Shown: one piece after another, positions 44,598 to 54,089 of the stretch
How positions within the stretch are numbered: the first letter of the stretch is position 1
How the letters are laid out: every line of letters begins with the position of its first letter
DNA from: Fangia hongkongensis FSC776 = DSM 21703
GTDB lineage: Bacteria > Pseudomonadota > Gammaproteobacteria > Francisellales > Francisellaceae
Length of the DNA stretch: 64,000 nt
Direction: 5' to 3'
Assembly: GCF_000379445.1 (NCBI RefSeq)
Contig: NZ_KB902271.1
Coordinates: forward strand, 1 to 64,000
Made by a program: the position numbers and the translations under genes
The notes under the pieces: generated by a model
What the model saw: only the letters and a program-made list of their open reading frames with translations
Database searches by the model: none
Told to the model about the DNA's origin: nothing

Positions 44598-45890
44598 TTA
44601 TACAAAACGCTTAAGCGGCAACCATAGTGTTATGCTTCTTAATACAAAAAAGCCAAGATAAGCCAGCCAAAGTCCCGTATTAGCAAATGGCCATAATACA
44701 AGCACAAGCACAAAATAACCGAGCATCGATACTATCATAGCATTTCGCATCGTTGTTGTTTTTAAAAGGCCAATATAAACACCATCTAACCAATAACTAA
44801 ATACGGCAATAAGCGGGAAGATAATTGAAAAAATAACATATTGATCTGCCACTAACTGCACACTTTCAATCGAAGTTAAAAGCTGAATTATCCAAGGATA
44901 GATAAACGCATAAATAAGCACAAATACGACACTGAGCGAAAATGCATAACTTAAGGTAAGTTTTAGCACTTGCTTTAGCTTATCTTTTGTCGATTTGACA
45001 TAACTCTCAGCCACTAGAGTTTCTGTTGCATTGGATAGCGCATCCAAAAACATCGATAAAAAAACAGCAAACTCGACCAATAAAGCATTTGCAGCAAGAT
45101 CGTCCTTCCCCATATAACTTGAAAAAATCAAAAACGAGTTGATGCTAACTAGCAGGCAAACTGAACGAATAAAAATATTACTATTTACACTGAAAAACTG
45201 CCCATATTCTTTTAAATTAAATAGCATAGAAAGACGCAGATCACTGAGTAACGGAATCTTCTTTTCTCTAAAGAACTTATATACAAACATCAGTGCAAAT
45301 AGTGCAGTCACCCCTTGCGCCAGAACACCTGAGTAAGCAACACCTTTTACATCAAGTGATAATCCAAGCACAAAGAATAAACTCAATACGATTCCAAGTA
45401 TATTGGTAATAAGCGCCATCACAAGGGCAAGAAAAGCCCGCTGTACGGCAATGAAAAAACCAAGTAGCACATAGTTAATAAGTACAAAGATAAATAGATA
45501 GATGACTATATGAAAATAGGATTGAAATAATGCTGCAACATCAGGTTGGATATGAACTAAATGTTGAATCAAGATAGCAATAGGCAGCTGTAATATAATC
45601 AATAAGACCCCAATGACAACAGCTGTTAATAGGCCTCTATAAAGCCATAATCGCATCGCGTGAAAATCGCCACTTTGATAAGCTTGCGCAACAGCGCCTG
45701 TAGTACTCATGCGTAAAAAATAAAATAAGTAACTAATAAAGTTAACCGCAGTTGCACCAAGTGCTACAGCAGTTAAATATTGACTTGTCGGCATGTGTCC
45801 CATTAAGGCAGAATTCACAAGTCCAAGAAGTGGCACGCTAATGTTTGATAACACAAGTGGTAAAGATAAGGTTATAATTTTTTTATGCAA
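44598..45890 (-). CDS. MATE-family efflux protein (DinF-like)
   Basis: 430 residues from a TTG at 45890 that has AGGAG five bases upstream; the open frame extends to 45917. Twelve hydrophobic segments. The first helices carry the family's IITLSLPLVLSNISVPLLGL and NSALMGHM segment (the usual VD.xxxG.L position), and NATETLVAESYV is in the second half. It likely exports cationic drugs or metabolites using Na+ or H+. The leading clcA gene is transcribed in the same direction upstream, 56 bases away. Confidence 0.85.
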   Translation of the reverse strand: MHKKIITLSLPLVLSNISVPLLGLVNSALMGHMPTSQYLTAVALGATAVNFISYLFYFLRMSTTGAVAQAYQSGDFHAMRLWLYRGLLTAVVIGVLLIILQLPIAILIQHLVHIQPDVAALFQSYFHIVIYLFIFVLINYVLLGFFIAVQRAFLALVMALITNILGIVLSLFFVLGLSLDVKGVAYSGVLAQGVTALFALMFVYKFFREKKIPLLSDLRLSMLFNLKEYGQFFSVNSNIFIRSVCLLVSINSFLIFSSYMGKDDLAANALLVEFAVFLSMFLDALSNATETLVAESYVKSTKDKLKQVLKLTLSYAFSLSVVFVLIYAFIYPWIIQLLTSIESVQLVADQYVIFSIIFPLIAVFSYWLDGVYIGLLKTTTMRNAMIVSMLGYFVLVLVLWPFANTGLWLAYLGFFVLRSITLWLPLKRFV

Positions 45891-45946
45891 AAATACTCCT
45901 AGAGCGCACATCAACAAGCTAAAGCATATGATATACCCACAATAAA

Positions 45947-47338
45947 CTATTTTACAGTATTTCTTATCTTCTTAGACTTTACTTTTTTAAGGTGTAGATA
46001 TAATGCCTTTCTCTTTTGCATAATTAACGTTCTGGATAAAAGTGTACTGTAAATTGGCTGAGCATTCATGAAAATAGCAGCAATCGCAGCACTAAAGCAC
46101 GTTAGGATAAGCGGCAAGATTAATGCATAGTTCATTGTCATTTCAACGACAAGCACAATGCCTGTCAATGGCGCACTAACCGTTGCCGTGAAAAGCGCAC
46201 TCATCCCTGCCACGGCAAAGACTTGTGGATTTGGAATCAACTCGGGGAATAGATAATTTGCAAGCATGCCAAAGAACATCCCAAAAATTGTACCAAGCGC
46301 GAGCATTGGCGTAAATATCCCTCCGGGCACACCTGTTCCATAACTGACTAATGTTGTAAAAAAACGAAGTACAAAAAGTATAATCAGCATTGATAAACCC
46401 AAATCACCATGCAAGGCTTTTGGCATCACATCATACCCACCTCCCACAACATGAGGAAATACAGCCATTAAAATGCCAGTTGCGGCACCAATGAGTAAAA
46501 TCCACTTCCAAAAGTTAAATCCTGAACGCCGAGCAAAGAAATTTAATGACTTGATTAAAAACTTATTAAATAAAACACCCAACGCACCAAAGATCGCACC
46601 AAAGATAATAAATAACCATAGGCTAGATAATGGCAAAGCCTTGTAAGTTGTCATATCTATATCCATCATTTGACGAATATTAAACCCACTATTTTGTAAT
46701 ACAACTTGAAGTGTAATATCTGCAACCACACAGGCAATTAAAACTGTCTGAAAGGATTTAAAGCTAAATTTAAACTGATGGCGCATTTCTTCAAGCACAA
46801 ATAAAATGCCTGCAAGGGGGGCATTAAATGCAGTTGCCAGACCCGCTCCTGCGCCTGCTGCAATTAAAATATGCGCATATTCTTTGTTTAAGTTAAACAA
46901 CTTTCTGACAAACTGTCCAACAGCACCGCCCATTTGTACAGTTGGCCCTTCTCTCCCTAATACCAATCCACTTGAAAGTGACATCACACCCCCAACAAAC
47001 TTGGCCGGCAGCACTCGCCACCAACACATTTCTCTTTTCCCCTCTAACACCCCTTCTATCTCTTGAATGCCAGATCCACTGGCCTCAGGAACGAGCCTCC
47101 GTACAATCAAAAGTGAAAGGACTAGAAGAACAGTACTAAAGATAATGCCAAACAAACACTGTAAAATGATATTATCTGACAGCTCACTAAAAAAAGACTT
47201 TCTACCATTAATCAGCCAATGAATACAAATCTGAAAAAGTGCGCCTACCGCCCCAACAATAATCCCGGTGACACCACCGTAAATCGTGCAGCGCATCACT
47301 TGCTTTGGGTAGCGCACCTTACGTGGAAATTTTTTCAT
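45947..47338 (-). CDS. clcA: CLC-family chloride/proton antiporter
   Basis: 463 residues. Selectivity motifs are GSGIQEIEG, GREGPTVQMGG (the gating glutamate) and GVPGGIFTPMLALG. LFVLEEMRHQF keeps the internal proton glutamate of E. coli ClcA (Glu203 equivalent), so it is expected to be an H+/Cl- exchanger rather than a channel. Likely role in acid stress. No CBS domains. Confidence 0.9.
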   Translation of the reverse strand: MKKFPRKVRYPKQVMRCTIYGGVTGIIVGAVGALFQICIHWLINGRKSFFSELSDNIILQCLFGIIFSTVLLVLSLLIVRRLVPEASGSGIQEIEGVLEGKREMCWWRVLPAKFVGGVMSLSSGLVLGREGPTVQMGGAVGQFVRKLFNLNKEYAHILIAAGAGAGLATAFNAPLAGILFVLEEMRHQFKFSFKSFQTVLIACVVADITLQVVLQNSGFNIRQMMDIDMTTYKALPLSSLWLFIIFGAIFGALGVLFNKFLIKSLNFFARRSGFNFWKWILLIGAATGILMAVFPHVVGGGYDVMPKALHGDLGLSMLIILFVLRFFTTLVSYGTGVPGGIFTPMLALGTIFGMFFGMLANYLFPELIPNPQVFAVAGMSALFTATVSAPLTGIVLVVEMTMNYALILPLILTCFSAAIAAIFMNAQPIYSTLLSRTLIMQKRKALYLHLKKVKSKKIRNTVK

Positions 47339-47409
47339 GTTATTTTTTACTTAACGTGTATATCACTAGCTTAGAGAGCATACGTGTAAATTGCAATGAA
47401 AAGGCTATT

Positions 47410-48333
47410 TTAGCATGGGATATTAAACAAATTATACAAAATCGCCTGACGCATATAGACACCATTTTTAGCCTGCTTAAAATACCACGCATAATCTGTT
47501 GCATCCACATCTGGAGAGATCTCTTTCACTCTTGGCAAAGGGTGAAGAACAATTAACTCATCTTTCGCAGAGCGCTCAAGCATTTCTCTGGTTAATCTAT
47601 ACTCAAACTGATGTAGCTCATCTCCCTCAAAGCGCTCTTGCTGTAAACGCGTCATATATAACACATTCACTTCAGAAATAACTTCTTCAAGCTCTACTCT
47701 CTTATGAACCTTAACGCCTTGTTGTGAGAGTTTTTGAGAAATTTCAGCTGGAATTTGCAAGCTCTCTGGCGCAACATAATAGATCTCAATATTATTAAAG
47801 TGTGCAAGTGCGTAGGATAAAGAGTGTACTGTGCGCCCATATTTTAAATCGCCCACCATAGCAATTTTAAGTCCATCTATATCTGAGAATTTCTCTTGAA
47901 TGGTATAAAGATCTAATAGCGTCTGTGTTGGATGCTCATTCGCACCATCCCCTGCATTAATAACGGGGATATCCGATACACTGGCAGCTAGCTTTGCACT
48001 GCCTTTTTCAGGGTGGCGCATAATAATCGCATCGGCATAAGCATTTAACATGACAATAGTATCTTCCAAACTCTCACCCTTTTGACCAAATGAAGTTTGT
48101 TTACTATCAGAAAAACCTATAACTTTAGCGCCCAAGCGATAAATAGCAGACTCAAAGGACAACCTTGTTCTTGTCGAGGCTTCAAAAAAACAGCTGGCAA
48201 TAATCTTATCTGTCAGAGTGTTTTCAAGCTTTCCGGCCTTGGCTTGATCGGCAAGTAAAAAGAGTCTCTCTATCTCTTCTTTTGTCACACCTGCAATTTC
48301 AATTAGATTTTTTGTACTTCTCTTCTCGCACAT
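47410..48333 (-). CDS. pyrB: Aspartate carbamoyltransferase
   Basis: 307 residues. It condenses carbamoyl phosphate and aspartate in pyrimidine synthesis. Carbamoyl-phosphate motif STRTRLSFE, then QKGESLEDT, the HPTQ loop and HPLPRVKEI. No pyrI is adjacent, so regulation by that subunit is not indicated here. Divergent from coaE by 82 bases. Confidence 0.95.
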   Translation of the reverse strand: MCEKRSTKNLIEIAGVTKEEIERLFLLADQAKAGKLENTLTDKIIASCFFEASTRTRLSFESAIYRLGAKVIGFSDSKQTSFGQKGESLEDTIVMLNAYADAIIMRHPEKGSAKLAASVSDIPVINAGDGANEHPTQTLLDLYTIQEKFSDIDGLKIAMVGDLKYGRTVHSLSYALAHFNNIEIYYVAPESLQIPAEISQKLSQQGVKVHKRVELEEVISEVNVLYMTRLQQERFEGDELHQFEYRLTREMLERSAKDELIVLHPLPRVKEISPDVDATDYAWYFKQAKNGVYMRQAILYNLFNIPC

Positions 48334-48415
48334 GGAAATTTTTTCCCACCATATTATTGCAAAATTGCCAAGTGCCTATATGCTAACAATAAACAATTAA
48401 AAGGTATAGAAATTC

Positions 48416-49012
48416 ATGTATGCAGTTGGACTCACTGGCGGGATCGGTAGCGGCAAAACAACTGTTGCAAAGTTATTCTACCAATACTATCAAATCAATA
48501 CGGTCTCTGCGGATTTGTGTGCACGAGAAGTGATTACAAGAAGCAATATTATCAGCGAAATTAGTACTCATTTTGGCAAGGAATTTGTTAATAGAGAAGG
48601 TCAAATTAACCGCCAGATGCTGCGTGAGAGAATTATCCAAAACCCAAAGGACAAAAGCTGGCTAAATGCACTTATGCATCCTATTATTCGCAAAATGCTT
48701 GTTGATCAAGTTGCTCAAAGTCAAAGCATCTACACGTTAGTTGATATTCCTCTTTTAACGTTAAAGGCGCTTAAAGATTACCCTTATTTACAAAAGATTA
48801 TTACTGTAACAGCTAAATTAGAGATTAAAATTGCCCGCATTATGGCACGAGATAAGCAAAACCATCATCAAGCCTTATCAATGATAAAAGCGCAAATTGA
48901 TGATGCAGAAAGAGAAAAATTCAGTGATTTTATCATCCAAAATAATCATGATGAGATTGAACTATTAAGACAAATTGAGCCAATCCATCAAAAGTTAGTT
49001 CAATTAAGCTAA
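48416..49012 (+). CDS. coaE: Dephospho-CoA kinase
   Basis: 198 residues. Last step of coenzyme A synthesis. P-loop GLTGGIGSGKTTVAKLF at the N-terminus, the SADLCAREV segment (usual DAD region), the HPIIR motif in LMHPIIRKML, and DIPLL. In many gammaproteobacteria coaE neighbours pilD; here it stands alone and converges with the glycosyltransferase gene. Confidence 0.93.
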   Translation: MYAVGLTGGIGSGKTTVAKLFYQYYQINTVSADLCAREVITRSNIISEISTHFGKEFVNREGQINRQMLRERIIQNPKDKSWLNALMHPIIRKMLVDQVAQSQSIYTLVDIPLLTLKALKDYPYLQKIITVTAKLEIKIARIMARDKQNHHQALSMIKAQIDDAEREKFSDFIIQNNHDEIELLRQIEPIHQKLVQLS

Positions 49013-49016
49013 ATGA

Positions 49017-50855
49017 TTAAAGCCTTGCATTAATTAAGCGAATTTCCCTATTGCCTTCAAACACACCCTCATGTTCCCAAGGATTTAATTCAGCGGCTTT
49101 GTACTCCACGCCCATTTCATGAATGTCTTCCACTTCAACCATCCTTTGTTGGCCAAAAACCGGCAATACAAATGCCAAAGATACAATAAAACTAAGTGCG
49201 CCTAATTGTGATATTAAAGAAACCACACTCATACTATCGCTGGCAAGATTCAAAGAAAATGTTGTCACAAATGCAGCCAGAGCAAAAGCACAATATAATA
49301 CGATATCTTTATAGTTGGATAGGACACTTCTCCAACTTTCTTTTTCTTCTGCGGTTTTTCCTGTTGGCTTCCACCCTTGGGACTTACCAACAAGATAGTT
49401 ATATACCGCTTTCATAGATACCCAAGTAATAAAGGCATTCATCACAAAAAATCCAAGGTATAACTGCCATATCCACGCGAATAGCGGTGTGTCTTTAGGC
49501 TTATTTCTAATACCATATCCAACCGTATACAACAAAGAAGGAACAAGACTCAGTCCTAACATGCTAAGCCATATCACTGATTGAGAAGGAAAGAAAATAC
49601 TCAATAAGGCAATAAAGGGTGTCAGCACGGTAGAAATTGAAAACATTTGGTTGAGTATATCGAGCTTCTCTTTAATACTCACCCATCTTGAGCGACACAC
49701 CTGAGAAATATATTTATGGGTTATCTGCATGTTCCCATAAGTCCAACGCATCCACATAGATTGGCATTCTTTTAAAGAAGTCGGTACCCACTCACCTGAT
49801 TCTACCCATACTGTTTTACCATATGAACCTTTAAAATAGCAGCGAACAGCCGCAGCCACATCTTCAACAATCATTGGCTCACCACGAAACTCTTCAAGCC
49901 AAGGCCCTGCTTTTTGAAGTGCTTTCATTGACCAGATAGAATTGTGCCCTTGGAAAATAACAAAACCTGCCTGACCGATTAAGCTCATACTATAGCGGAG
50001 CATATTCTGTGAAATACAGCCAATCTTAGCAAAAAAATTACATGATGCATTGGTGCCTTTGATAAGTAGCGACGCAAAACCTAAATTTGGATCTTTAATA
50101 AACTCAGGCATTGCTTTTAACAGCGTATCCTCTTTAAGGGTTGAATCTGCATCTAACAGCAACACATAATCTTTACTAACATGCTCCATACCAATATCTA
50201 AGTTTTTCGGCTTAAAACCTACTGTCCCATTTCGATGTATAAATTTATAACTCGTCAACGATTTACTCTGGCTGTGTGCTTCAACATAATCTCGCCATTT
50301 TTGTAGATCTGGATGTTCTAAATCACTGTTATCAACAATAATAATTTCTTTTTTATCCTCTGGATAAACAAGTGCATTTGCTGAATCAAATGTTAACTTA
50401 CAAACATCAAAAGGCTCATTTCTTGTGGCAATCAAAACACTACAGCTTGGCAGGTTATTCACATCTAAAAGCGGATGCTGCACAGGCTCTGGACGGAAAA
50501 CCAAATATTGAATACATAATATGCTTTTATACACCAGCTGGTAAATAAAAGGAAGTGCAATAAATATAGCAACTTTACTAATAATAAATGACCACACAAA
50601 TGTGCTATTTAAGGTGCTTAAGAGTCCATATGAAATCGCAAAGGTTGAAAGCGTACCGATGCCAATAAATAGATATTGATAGATGGGTTTAAACCTTTTT
50701 TCACGGCTCGATGAGAATCTAAGTGCACTTAACAGTGAGAGGATGAATATCACAATTAGCGCCATGGGTAGTAAAACACTACTTGAAGCAATAACAACAA
50801 AATAAGCAATTGCACTCAATAGTGCTAAAATAAGTGCAAACTTACTGTGACTCAC
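49017..50855 (-). CDS. Cellulose-synthase-like family 2 glycosyltransferase
   Basis: 612 residues from a GTG at 50855 with AAGGAG six bases upstream. Four N-terminal hydrophobic helices, a GT-A domain (SVLIATRNEP, IIVDNSD, the LLDADST metal site, and VEDVAAAVRCYFKG for the TED-like motif), and four or five C-terminal helices. The acceptor motif is displaced: ECQSMWMRW has Q four residues before RW instead of QxxRW. No PilZ domain and no bcsB or bcsC. It probably makes or exports a surface polysaccharide; the sugar is unknown. Confidence 0.8.
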   Translation of the reverse strand: MSHSKFALILALLSAIAYFVVIASSSVLLPMALIVIFILSLLSALRFSSSREKRFKPIYQYLFIGIGTLSTFAISYGLLSTLNSTFVWSFIISKVAIFIALPFIYQLVYKSILCIQYLVFRPEPVQHPLLDVNNLPSCSVLIATRNEPFDVCKLTFDSANALVYPEDKKEIIIVDNSDLEHPDLQKWRDYVEAHSQSKSLTSYKFIHRNGTVGFKPKNLDIGMEHVSKDYVLLLDADSTLKEDTLLKAMPEFIKDPNLGFASLLIKGTNASCNFFAKIGCISQNMLRYSMSLIGQAGFVIFQGHNSIWSMKALQKAGPWLEEFRGEPMIVEDVAAAVRCYFKGSYGKTVWVESGEWVPTSLKECQSMWMRWTYGNMQITHKYISQVCRSRWVSIKEKLDILNQMFSISTVLTPFIALLSIFFPSQSVIWLSMLGLSLVPSLLYTVGYGIRNKPKDTPLFAWIWQLYLGFFVMNAFITWVSMKAVYNYLVGKSQGWKPTGKTAEEKESWRSVLSNYKDIVLYCAFALAAFVTTFSLNLASDSMSVVSLISQLGALSFIVSLAFVLPVFGQQRMVEVEDIHEMGVEYKAAELNPWEHEGVFEGNREIRLINARL

Positions 50856-51154
50856 ACAAATCTCCTTAACTTTTACTTTCTATACTATGCCCATCACAAA
50901 ATACTTTATGCTGGGAATTTCTGTTTTTCTCATTAGTAACAATGCTTTCATCTTAACTTCAGCATCGAGTGAATTGATGAAGTCACCCTGCCATTTAATA
51001 ATAAGTATCAAACAAGTTTTGCTTATTATATTAACACTTAAGGGTGATTTTATTTCATACAACCTAATGAGATTAATACGAAATCAGAGTGTATAGAGAT
51101 TAAATTAAGAAAATATTAAGAATGTATGTATCATAAATAATACAATAATTGAAA
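50856..51154. other. Intergenic stretch between sucD and the glycosyltransferase gene
   Basis: About 300 AT-rich bases downstream of sucCD. A 69-codon frame (50887-51096, plus strand) begins like a signal peptide but has no ribosome binding site, so I do not call it. No clear terminator hairpin after sucD was found. Confidence 0.5.
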
Positions 51155-52027
51155 TTACCAGCCAGTGATTTCTTTAAGCTTCTTGCCCATTTCTGCTGGT
51201 GATTTGCTCACTGCAACACCCGCAGCTTCAAGCGCTGCAAACTTCTCAGCAGCTGTGCCTTTACCACCAGAGATAATTGCACCAGCATGCCCCATACGCT
51301 TACCAGCTGGCGCTGTTACACCTGCAATATAAGAGACAACCGGTTTAGTAACATTATTTTTGATAAACTCAGCCGCTTCTTCTTCAGCAGAACCACCAAT
51401 TTCACCCACCATGATAATCGCTTCAGTTTGCGGATCATTTTGAAATAATGTTAATGCATCGATAAAGTTTGTGCCTGGAATAGGATCACCACCGATACCA
51501 ATACAAGTTGACTGACCAAAGCCAAGCTCTGTTGTTTGATTCACTGCCTCATAAGTTAACGTACCGGAACGAGAAACAATTCCAACCTTTCCTGGCATAT
51601 GAATATTGCCCGGCATAATCCCAATCTTACATTCACCCGGCGTAATCACACCCGGGCAGTTCGGTCCGATCAAACGTGAACCTGAACGCTCAACATAAAC
51701 CTTTGTTTCAAGCATATCCATAACAGGAATGCCCTCAGTAATACAAACAATTAACTTAATACCTGCATCAGCGGCCTCGATAATTGAATCTTTACAAAAA
51801 GGCGCTGGAACATAAATAACTGTTGCATCTGGCTGTACCGCATCGACTGCTTCTTGAACCGTGTTAAACACAGGCAATCCCAAATGTGTTGTCCCACCTT
51901 TTCCAGGAGTAACGCCACCTACCATTTTTGTTCCATAAGCAATCGCTTGCTCTGAATGAAAAGTACCTTGCTTACCAGTAAAACCCTGACAAATCACACG
52001 TGTGTCTTTATTGATTAAAACGCTCAT
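51155..52027 (-). CDS. sucD: Succinyl-CoA synthetase alpha subunit
   Basis: 290 residues. TCA-cycle enzyme coupling succinyl-CoA to nucleotide triphosphate. CoA-binding N-terminus ([15 protein letters not shown]), CPGVITP, then the phosphohistidine in [14 protein letters not shown]. The start overlaps the sucC stop (TAATG). Confidence 0.97.
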   Translation of the reverse strand: MSVLINKDTRVICQGFTGKQGTFHSEQAIAYGTKMVGGVTPGKGGTTHLGLPVFNTVQEAVDAVQPDATVIYVPAPFCKDSIIEAADAGIKLIVCITEGIPVMDMLETKVYVERSGSRLIGPNCPGVITPGECKIGIMPGNIHMPGKVGIVSRSGTLTYEAVNQTTELGFGQSTCIGIGGDPIPGTNFIDALTLFQNDPQTEAIIMVGEIGGSAEEEAAEFIKNNVTKPVVSYIAGVTAPAGKRMGHAGAIISGGKGTAAEKFAALEAAGVAVSKSPAEMGKKLKEITGW

Positions 52028-53196
52028 TACTTAACCTCTTTGACTGCTTCAATGATTTTCTTTGCACCATCGGTGAACCCTTCAGCAGCAATAATATTTA
52101 AACCGCTTTCTTTTAGTTTTTGTGCGCCCAGCTCTGCGTTTGTTCCTGCTAAACGAACAACTACAGGCACTTTCACACCAACTTCTTCAACGGCAGCCAT
52201 AATACCCTCAGCAATCATATCACAGCGAACGATACCACCGAAAATGTTCACAAATACGCCTTTAACCGCGTTATCAGATAGAATAATCTTAAATGCTTCA
52301 GAGACACGCTCTTTTGTCGCACCGCCACCAACATCCAAGAAGTTTGCAGGTTTACCGCCGTGTAATTTAACAATATCCATTGTTGCCATAGCTAGACCTG
52401 CACCATTAACCATACAACCAATGTCACCATCTAAAGCAACATAGTTAAGCTCCCACTCAGCAGCACGTGCCTCACGCTCATCTTCTTGAGTCAAATCACG
52501 CCATTCTGCTAACTGTGGTTGACGATATAACGCATTACCATCAACCGATACTTTTGCATCTAAGCAATGAAGATTTCCCTCGTCAGTGATCACAAGTGGG
52601 TTAATTTCTAGTAATTCCAAATCTCTTTCTTGGAACATCTTAGCCAAGCCTAAGAAAATTTTCACAAATTGTTTAACTTGATTGCCTTCTAAGCCAAGTT
52701 TAAATGCAATTTTTCTGCCTTGGTATGGCTGCGCACCGACAACAGGGTCGATAATTTCTTTGAAGATTTTCTCAGGTGTTTTCTCAGCAACTTCTTCAAT
52801 CTCCACACCACCTTCAGTTGATGCCATAAAGATAATACGACGAGTACTTCTGTCTACCACTGCGCTTAAATAAAGCTCTTTGGCGATATCAGTGCAATTT
52901 TCGATTAAGATTTTACTTACTGGCTGGCCATTTTCATCTGTTTGGAACGTAACTAAGCGCGTGCCCATCATGTTTTTTACAAAGCTCGCCACATCTTCTT
53001 TAGTTGAAACAAGCTTCACACCGCCTGCTTTACCACGCCCGCCAGCATGTACCTGTGCTTTTACTACCCAAGTATCGCCACCAATTTTATCAACAGCAAC
53101 CAAAGCCTCTTCAACACTGTCTACAGCATACCCTTTAGAAACAGGTAAACCATATTCCGCAAAAAGTTGCTTTGCTTGATATTCATGTAAGTTCAT
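52027..53196 (-). CDS. sucC: Succinyl-CoA synthetase beta subunit
   Basis: 389 residues from the ATG at 53196 ([16 protein letters not shown], the family start); the frame runs on upstream to 53289. ATP-grasp fold with [24 protein letters not shown] and the GGATKERV and GGIVRCD loops. sucAB are not adjacent, unlike E. coli. Confidence 0.97.
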   Translation of the reverse strand: MNLHEYQAKQLFAEYGLPVSKGYAVDSVEEALVAVDKIGGDTWVVKAQVHAGGRGKAGGVKLVSTKEDVASFVKNMMGTRLVTFQTDENGQPVSKILIENCTDIAKELYLSAVVDRSTRRIIFMASTEGGVEIEEVAEKTPEKIFKEIIDPVVGAQPYQGRKIAFKLGLEGNQVKQFVKIFLGLAKMFQERDLELLEINPLVITDEGNLHCLDAKVSVDGNALYRQPQLAEWRDLTQEDEREARAAEWELNYVALDGDIGCMVNGAGLAMATMDIVKLHGGKPANFLDVGGGATKERVSEAFKIILSDNAVKGVFVNIFGGIVRCDMIAEGIMAAVEEVGVKVPVVVRLAGTNAELGAQKLKESGLNIIAAEGFTDGAKKIIEAVKEVK

Positions 53197-53409
53197 ATCT
53201 TTCTCACTATTTACTTTACGGTTTATTAAACAAAATGATCGTTGCACAGCATGCTGGAAACACGACATTTTATTGCCATTTTCGTACACTATGCATAACG
53301 TAAATTAAAACACGGGCAAGTATATCTGATATTATCCTATGCGTTAAGACAAACTTGGCAAGTTTTTCTATTTTCACGATCAGCAATTGCTTGTTAGAAA
53401 CTACTGGCT

Positions 53410-53423
53410 ATCCTAAATAGGAT
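53410..53423. promoter_or_regulatory. 14-bp palindrome upstream of upp
   Basis: ATCCTA-AA-TAGGAT, 39 bases before the upp start. Possible operator or part of a promoter region shared with the divergent sucCD operon. Confidence 0.35.
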
Positions 53424-53462
53424 TCCCTAAAATAACCTCAATGACTTTCTACGGATGGCCAA

Positions 53463-54089
53463 ATGTATACCTATGAAATCAAACACCCGCTTATTCAACA
53501 TAAGCTGACTCTTTTAAGAAAGCATAATATTACCAGCAAAGATTTTCGCCAACTTACCAAAGAGATTACGATTATGCTTTGCTATGAAGCAATGAAAGAT
53601 GCCGCACTGTCTGAGTGTCAAATTGAAACTTGGCAAGGACAACTCAATGCGTCTGAACTGGCTGGGAAAAAGGCCAATCTTGTCCCTATCTTACGCGCAG
53701 GGCTTGGCATGCTTGATGGCGCCCTTGAGGTTATGCCTAATGCAAAAGTGAGTATGATTGGGATTTACAGAGATAAAATCACTGCTAAAGCGCATGTCTA
53801 TTTCAATAAGCCTTGTACCCATATCGATAAGCGCCTATCTCTTGTTATTGATCCTATGCTTGCGACAGCAGGTTCGATGATTGAAGCGATTCATCTTTTA
53901 AAAAAAGAAGGGGCAAAAAAAATCAAAGTGTTAACTTTAGTCTGTGCACCTGAGGGTATTCAAGCGCTAGAAAATGCTCACCCTGATATCACACTTTATA
54001 CCGCCTCTATTGATAGCAAGCTTGATGATCATAAGTATATTATTCCAGGACTTGGAGATGCCGGAGATAAATTATTTGGCACTATCTAG
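53463..54089 (+). CDS. upp: Uracil phosphoribosyltransferase
   Basis: 208 residues. Salvages uracil to UMP. LVPILRAGLGMLDG, the PRPP-binding loop LVIDPMLATAGSM, and the C-terminal uracil site YIIPGLGDAGDKLFGT are all conserved. It converges with the repair enzyme gene and overlaps it by 18 bases. Confidence 0.96.
   Translation: MYTYEIKHPLIQHKLTLLRKHNITSKDFRQLTKEITIMLCYEAMKDAALSECQIETWQGQLNASELAGKKANLVPILRAGLGMLDGALEVMPNAKVSMIGIYRDKITAKAHVYFNKPCTHIDKRLSLVIDPMLATAGSMIEAIHLLKKEGAKKIKVLTLVCAPEGIQALENAHPDITLYTASIDSKLDDHKYIIPGLGDAGDKLFGTI

Noticed and set aside
50887-51096. 69-codon frame with a signal-peptide-like start
   Set aside because: No ribosome binding site in the preceding 20 bases and a second hydrophobic stretch unlike a mature protein; left as intergenic.
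53197-53289. Longer N-terminus for SucC
   Set aside because: The family begins with MNLHEYQAK, which is at 53196; the upstream residues are unrelated.
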